This document shows positions 60,601-64,000 of a stretch of 64,000 nucleotides of DNA, piece by piece; within the stretch, counting starts at the first letter, position 1, and each line of letters starts with the position of its first letter. The DNA is from Caccovivens sp964594865 (GTDB lineage: Bacteria > Bacillota > Clostridia > Christensenellales > UBA1242), in the NCBI GenBank assembly GCA_964594865.1, contig CAZQMZ010000005.1, forward strand, positions 1 through 64,000, in the 5' to 3' direction. The translations under genes were made by a program, and so were the position numbers. The notes beneath the pieces are model-generated. The model saw only the letters and a list, made by a program, of their open reading frames with translations. It was not told the origin of the DNA and made no database searches.

Positions 60601-63600
60601 TCACCACCTTTAATGACAACACTGCGATTTCTTATATGACTTTCAACGGCGTCTTCAAAGAAGCAACAAATCTATATTTCACTGTCACAAGCGCATCAAA
60701 TTCAAGCCTGTTCTCCATTGAGTTGACATACACTTGCATGCCGTTGTTAACCATGACAGACAGTTTCTCGAATTATTCAGAAGCATATGCGAACTATTTG
60801 GTTAGTTCTGAAAATGCTCTTGTGGCAAGTGTGTTTGCGGATGAGTCCTATCTCCTTTCAACATATCTCCCGGTTTCATACACTTCAACCGTAACACAAA
60901 CAAGCGGACTTTGGAGTTGGGTGAGTTCGGGAAATATCAGCATAACCAGCAGCTCTGACGACACAAGCAATTCGATTTTCAATTCCGAAACAAACATTTT
61001 GACACTTTCAATTTCTGGCACTAATCTCTATCTCAACATTGATGCGGTTTATCAGTTCACGACCGCAAGCTTTACGCTTTATTTTGGTGTGAGATCAAGT
61101 TATGCGTTGAGCATAACTGTCACTCTATACATTAATCCAAACATCATCATTGAAGAAAAAGTTTCTTCTTTGAGTTCAAGTGCTTTTGTGAACTTGCAGA
61201 ATTTTGGAAGTGTGACCGACAACTTCAATTTCTATAAAGCGACATCCTATATTGCCGGAACTTTGACACCAATCAGCGATTTCTATTCTGGCACAAATTT
61301 GTCGTCAAGTTTGACTTTCACCAACACAAGCAATGATATATATTTGAGCATAAGCAACGGAGCATATTCTCTTGCAACAAACGGCAACCTGGAATTGACT
61401 TTGACACAGCAATTAGAGCAAACTTTCCAAATTATATATAATGACACCACAATCGACGCCATTCGCGTGAAGGCGGTCTATGATGATAACGGACAAGTCA
61501 CAGATCAGCAATTTATTTTGTGCACTGCATCAGAGCACGCCGAAATTTCCGTTCTGATTGGATATGGCGAAAATGAACAAAGTGTGATCGAAGCCATTTT
61601 CGCAGACGGAGAAGACCTTCAAATTGTCACATACAACGGAGAAAAATATCTTCTCTTGACGAATGGTCAAACATACACCTTGATCAATGGTTTTACAATC
61701 TATTCACGCAGTGGAGATTTGTATGATGCAAGTGGCGGCGGAATACTCACCAGCACAGGCAGTTTCATAAGTTTCGACAACAGTGTCACAATCAGCAATT
61801 CAGATGAAACAATCAAAATCACAATCCCAATTATTGTCAGCATGCTTGGCGATAAAATTTTCGAATATGGCGAAGGATTCAACACTTTCACAAATGAAGA
61901 CGGCGAAGTTGACTTCTCGGTGCTTTTGGGAAATCAAACATCTTTGACAGACAATGGAGTTTATGCCACAATTTCTGCGGGCACAACAACCACAATTCTT
62001 CACAATTTGAGTAAAAATGCCGACACTTCCGGAATTGGAATTTATTATCTAAATGACAACATGGGCGTTTCTTGGTCATTCAGTGCTTCCATTGTCAGCG
62101 CAACCGGCGTTTTGAACGACGCAACAGTTTCACTTCTCAACATGGTGAGTCTTGATTCAAGTTTGAATGATGACGGAGAGATTGAAATCACACTCAATCA
62201 CCTTTCAAACAACTATACCGACGTCTATGTTGTTGTGATGTTCACCTTCACGCGAAACATTTCTTCGGACTCTTTGTCGATCTATCTGCGTTTGAAAGTT
62301 GAAACAAGTTTTGAGGCAGGTTCTGTGACATATCCATATGCTGATTCTGCTGAATATCTCGACGAAAAATCGGTGTATTATAGTGACGGCACATACACAA
62401 TCGATCTTGAAGAAACACTTGACAGTTCAAACAGCAAATTCACAGAAGAAACCAAACGATTTGGCGATGTTTCAATTGAAGATGAGAAAATCACAAGTGT
62501 ATATCAAATCACATCAATAATTGTTGGCGGCACATCCGTTTCAACTGGAAATTATTCGACATATTTCGACTATACAATAGCCGACACAATCTTGACAATC
62601 ACACCAAAAACATTCAGCACAATTCAAATTGTTGTGCAGAACTCTTTCTATTATGACGGCGCGCTTATGATTGGCAGTGAACTTTCATACACATTCATCT
62701 TCAATCAAAGTGTTTCATACAACCACTCAATCACGCAAGTCACAACAATAACGGAAAACGAAGAAAGCAAGAAAGTCGAAACACCTTTAAGTTCGACAAA
62801 TGACATCTATGACATAACTTTGCAAGCGGGAAGCAATGAAACTGAATATGTCATTCAAATCATCTTGAACAGCGCAACAGTTGACTCTTTTGGTGTGAAT
62901 ATGACGGGAGATTATGAAGATGCTCTTCAACAAAACAACGGAACGTATTACACTCTCACAGACAACGAAGTTTCAGGTGCAAACGCTGGCACAAAAACAC
63001 TGACAATCACACCAAAAACTAGTGTGGACAAAGATTATGTTGTCACAATCATCATATACACCGATCGCGTTGTTTGCGTTCTCAACATCACTGTGACGGG
63101 AATTTATTCATACGAACTGAATAACATTGAACTTTCGGGCGGAAACACTTACAATTTGATTAACGAAAACAACGGTATTTTCAAAACATTGGAGGGAGAA
63201 AGTTTTACAATTGCTTTGAGCGATCAATATGATGAAGAAACAAAAGCTTCTCTTGAAAAACTTTACATTTATAATTCAACCACAATTGAATTTGCACACT
63301 TGACAGAAGACACAACTTTCATTTTTGATGTTACAATTAATGAAGGCAGGGACGATAAATACACCTTCACAATTGAACTTGTGGTCAAAGAAAGTTTAGA
63401 TGACAGACAGAGAACTTATCAAGATAATAGCACAAGTTATTATTCTGGAGCGACAATAAATGTCGACATGAGCACTTTGTTGACAGCAATCGATCTTTCA
63501 AGTGATGACGTATATTCCAACGGAACAGGCAACGGAACAGGATTTGCTTTTGACACAGGTGGATCGACAAGCGCATCATTCACGGCACAATCGGTTGGCT

Positions 63601-64000
63601 TGTCGACAGTTTGCTATACAACTCTGACAATTTATTATGTGTTTAACGGAGAAGCGCTTTATCAAATCACTTTAAACTATTATTACACTGCTCTTCCAAA
63701 TGTTTCTCTCTCAGTCAACTATCCACAACCGGACGGAGAAAACAATGCAACATACACAATTGTCACCACATCCACAACAATGGATGCAGAATATTTGCAA
63801 GCAACAACAGAAGGTTCTGTCACAGTGAGCGACTTCTTCACCAGCACGGCGGACCTTGCAAAGGGAACTCGTGTTGCGGTTGGAACTCTTGTAGAAAACA
63901 TAACGCCAACTTGGATCGTAAGCATAGAAACAATTTCCAATTTGACAGTCAACAATCAGACAAGTGGAACAATTGAAAACCCTAACAGCGATCTTACGTT
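57603..64000 (+). CDS. Giant surface protein, beta-rich (C-terminus outside window)
   Basis: The frame is open from the ATG at 57603 to the window end (over 2,130 codons). GAGGTG precedes the ATG. The start MKRRRQVLKLWVAVLLTFVGILAIAGG is a signal peptide or signal anchor. The remainder is Ser/Thr/Asn/Asp/Tyr-rich with very few Cys or Trp and short alternating hydrophobic segments (TVTVN, SITVTLYI, VVTIIIY), which suggests tandem beta-sandwich domains. Sequences such as TFTANTSGTYTIQVYA resemble Ig-like/cadherin-like surface repeats, but I cannot assign a family. Anchor motifs, if any, lie beyond the window. Confidence 0.8.
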   Translation, partial: MKRRRQVLKLWVAVLLTFVGILAIAGGTVLALYFMGKLSDEVVEPGSNSLSFTELDENEMGYLDFSIDDTYYYNVAGDFEMTINCSTEGVTVTNVTLSLANSINDSTLPAGYITDGIITIPQQVTLNESFTVTVNRLEDYTVVGGVSIITAVSDGYLANRLTAIISVDVPATNIVAYVSGSSNTEGTQNVVIGTDFYLETEFTPTASKYLFSDTTTEKTIFYVVPNNLEIDYETGKFTANTSGTYTIQVYAFSNSYYQKVFLDANGNLDAEELNNAAITYFNSNPEVYVSTTVTIEVGDVEVTDLRVSTNSFDVTADTKYVLTANSTNGNGSLGLSVLVGVDNFSSLYGRAAIKVTSDDITIVGGKVIKVTVDETGSVLEITQENYDSTKSYVSTSTEIYYIQPNTSPREYADYYWQITSSEECSVTTSVNYFYQDSFGQWQMFLGFENEKTITFNVTVSTSEISPSWLDSDIILEIDYTQEQETIKADVDLSTYLAEVSSSNIYTRVVYFLLDDSTSDTGSLDNSITEIFNVKAGVTYGGLSIGNTYNTSGSYTLYEIEGTVLTALKAYSSGSVKVVAVIVKTDADGNIVYDEDGKYIIINMSRAKVVTVNSLLSIYNMSATFTLTEEEEYRVESNTGITYYLPAFNLNEDGSQKTMISFTLELTVNTSTDVENLITAYRDGNLTVDCYYDGAVVEYITLESLTHQSTEGNVATFTGELKIDETYCLNNRSTLQHGLEIYFRLTYDNGTTERTSLVTNANNANVYTIVLYSPVPTALTGAYEETEEYLNSVVSATVTTSGVSITWGNNNISSIDALNLLLTFTMTDQYGFTIDPNDGLYDIQFSENSSSTNVLGFNSSNNAIISFSAGTEVSTQLIVSIVDQKTNSTVTGDNLTKTINFEVDSEGVSLIRITPSDEILSSGGYGFTDALSTSAVTISRYVRSGDTETLANILQVYTGTTSGGSLVESLMFQLNLSRYSSTNQAQLLKMVTFYDSNGGVITTFNDNTAISYMTFNGVFKEATNLYFTVTSASNSSLFSIELTYTCMPLLTMTDSFSNYSEAYANYLVSSENALVASVFADESYLLSTYLPVSYTSTVTQTSGLWSWVSSGNISITSSSDDTSNSIFNSETNILTLSISGTNLYLNIDAVYQFTTASFTLYFGVRSSYALSITVTLYINPNIIIEEKVSSLSSSAFVNLQNFGSVTDNFNFYKATSYIAGTLTPISDFYSGTNLSSSLTFTNTSNDIYLSISNGAYSLATNGNLELTLTQQLEQTFQIIYNDTTIDAIRVKAVYDDNGQVTDQQFILCTASEHAEISVLIGYGENEQSVIEAIFADGEDLQIVTYNGEKYLLLTNGQTYTLINGFTIYSRSGDLYDASGGGILTSTGSFISFDNSVTISNSDETIKITIPIIVSMLGDKIFEYGEGFNTFTNEDGEVDFSVLLGNQTSLTDNGVYATISAGTTTTILHNLSKNADTSGIGIYYLNDNMGVSWSFSASIVSATGVLNDATVSLLNMVSLDSSLNDDGEIEITLNHLSNNYTDVYVVVMFTFTRNISSDSLSIYLRLKVETSFEAGSVTYPYADSAEYLDEKSVYYSDGTYTIDLEETLDSSNSKFTEETKRFGDVSIEDEKITSVYQITSIIVGGTSVSTGNYSTYFDYTIADTILTITPKTFSTIQIVVQNSFYYDGALMIGSELSYTFIFNQSVSYNHSITQVTTITENEESKKVETPLSSTNDIYDITLQAGSNETEYVIQIILNSATVDSFGVNMTGDYEDALQQNNGTYYTLTDNEVSGANAGTKTLTITPKTSVDKDYVVTIIIYTDRVVCVLNITVTGIYSYELNNIELSGGNTYNLINENNGIFKTLEGESFTIALSDQYDEETKASLEKLYIYNSTTIEFAHLTEDTTFIFDVTINEGRDDKYTFTIELVVKESLDDRQRTYQDNSTSYYSGATINVDMSTLLTAIDLSSDDVYSNGTGNGTGFAFDTGGSTSASFTAQSVGLSTVCYTTLTIYYVFNGEALYQITLNYYYTALPNVSLSVNYPQPDGENNATYTIVTTSTTMDAEYLQATTEGSVTVSDFFTSTADLAKGTRVAVGTLVENITPTWIVSIETISNLTVNNQTSGTIENPNSDLT

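Overview
The window is about one-third GC and looks like chromosomal DNA of a low-GC, anaerobic, Clostridia-like member of the Bacillota, probably an uncultured gut or sludge lineage. The evidence is the oxygen-sensitive class III ribonucleotide reductase, rubrerythrin and other ferritin-like proteins, two T-box leaders, Bacillota-type parS sites, a SpoVD/Pbp2B-like PBP, a free-standing Spo0A-type DNA-binding domain, and strong AAGGAG ribosome binding sites. It covers the replication origin.

Layout. 1-5347 (-) is the 5' part of a giant secreted protein with an acidic linker, GLUG-type modules and InlB/Flg_new-type repeats. 5348-7049 holds a polypyrimidine repeat, a ZIP metal transporter and AT-rich repeats. 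7050-10180 (-) is nrdD-nrdG-dut, preceded by NrdR-like boxes. 10496-20111 (-) is the origin-linked block parB, parA, rsmG, mnmG, mnmE and jag, interrupted by a transglutaminase-like gene on the plus strand. 20375-37302 is a mosaic that separates jag from yidC. It contains a guanylate-kinase-like gene, a double ferritin-like protein, tRNA-Ser(UGA), a tiny proline-rich peptide, yfcE plus a decayed yfcE copy, an acidic lipoprotein, a cluster of three parS sites, rubrerythrin, a T-box-controlled aspS-gatCAB operon, membrane proteins, a cytoplasmic amidase-like protein and a HipA-like kinase. 37412-39463 (-) is yidC-yidD-rnpA-rpmH. 39693-42527 (-) is dnaN and dnaA with the oriC-like DnaA-box cluster between them. 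42634-51245 (+) is recF, a CvpA-like giant membrane protein, rsmH, an FtsL-position protein, a division PBP and a YugP-type protease. 51256-57166 holds small membrane and zinc-ribbon proteins, a glyS gene with a very short T-box leader, an unknown gene, and an ABC-F gene with its upstream partner. 57603-64000 (+) is the start of a second giant surface protein.

How the genes work together. Most of the window is chromosome replication and segregation (dnaA, dnaN, recF, parAB, parS, oriC), tRNA maturation and charging (mnmE, mnmG, rnpA, aspS-gatCAB, glyS), membrane insertion and division (yidC, rsmH, PBP), and anaerobic dNTP supply. The main structural surprise is that the dnaA-dnaN module is inverted relative to the usual rpmH-dnaA-dnaN-recF order. 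The main regulatory surprise is a set of six promoters whose -10 hexamer lies exactly 6 nt before the start codon of genes without a ribosome binding site, which predicts leaderless mRNAs. The least explained coding element is a 41-residue proline/arginine-rich peptide with consensus promoter hexamers and a strong ribosome binding site.

Two large ORFs run off the window ends, so their full lengths are unknown. All functional names rest on motifs and context read by eye; no database search was run.
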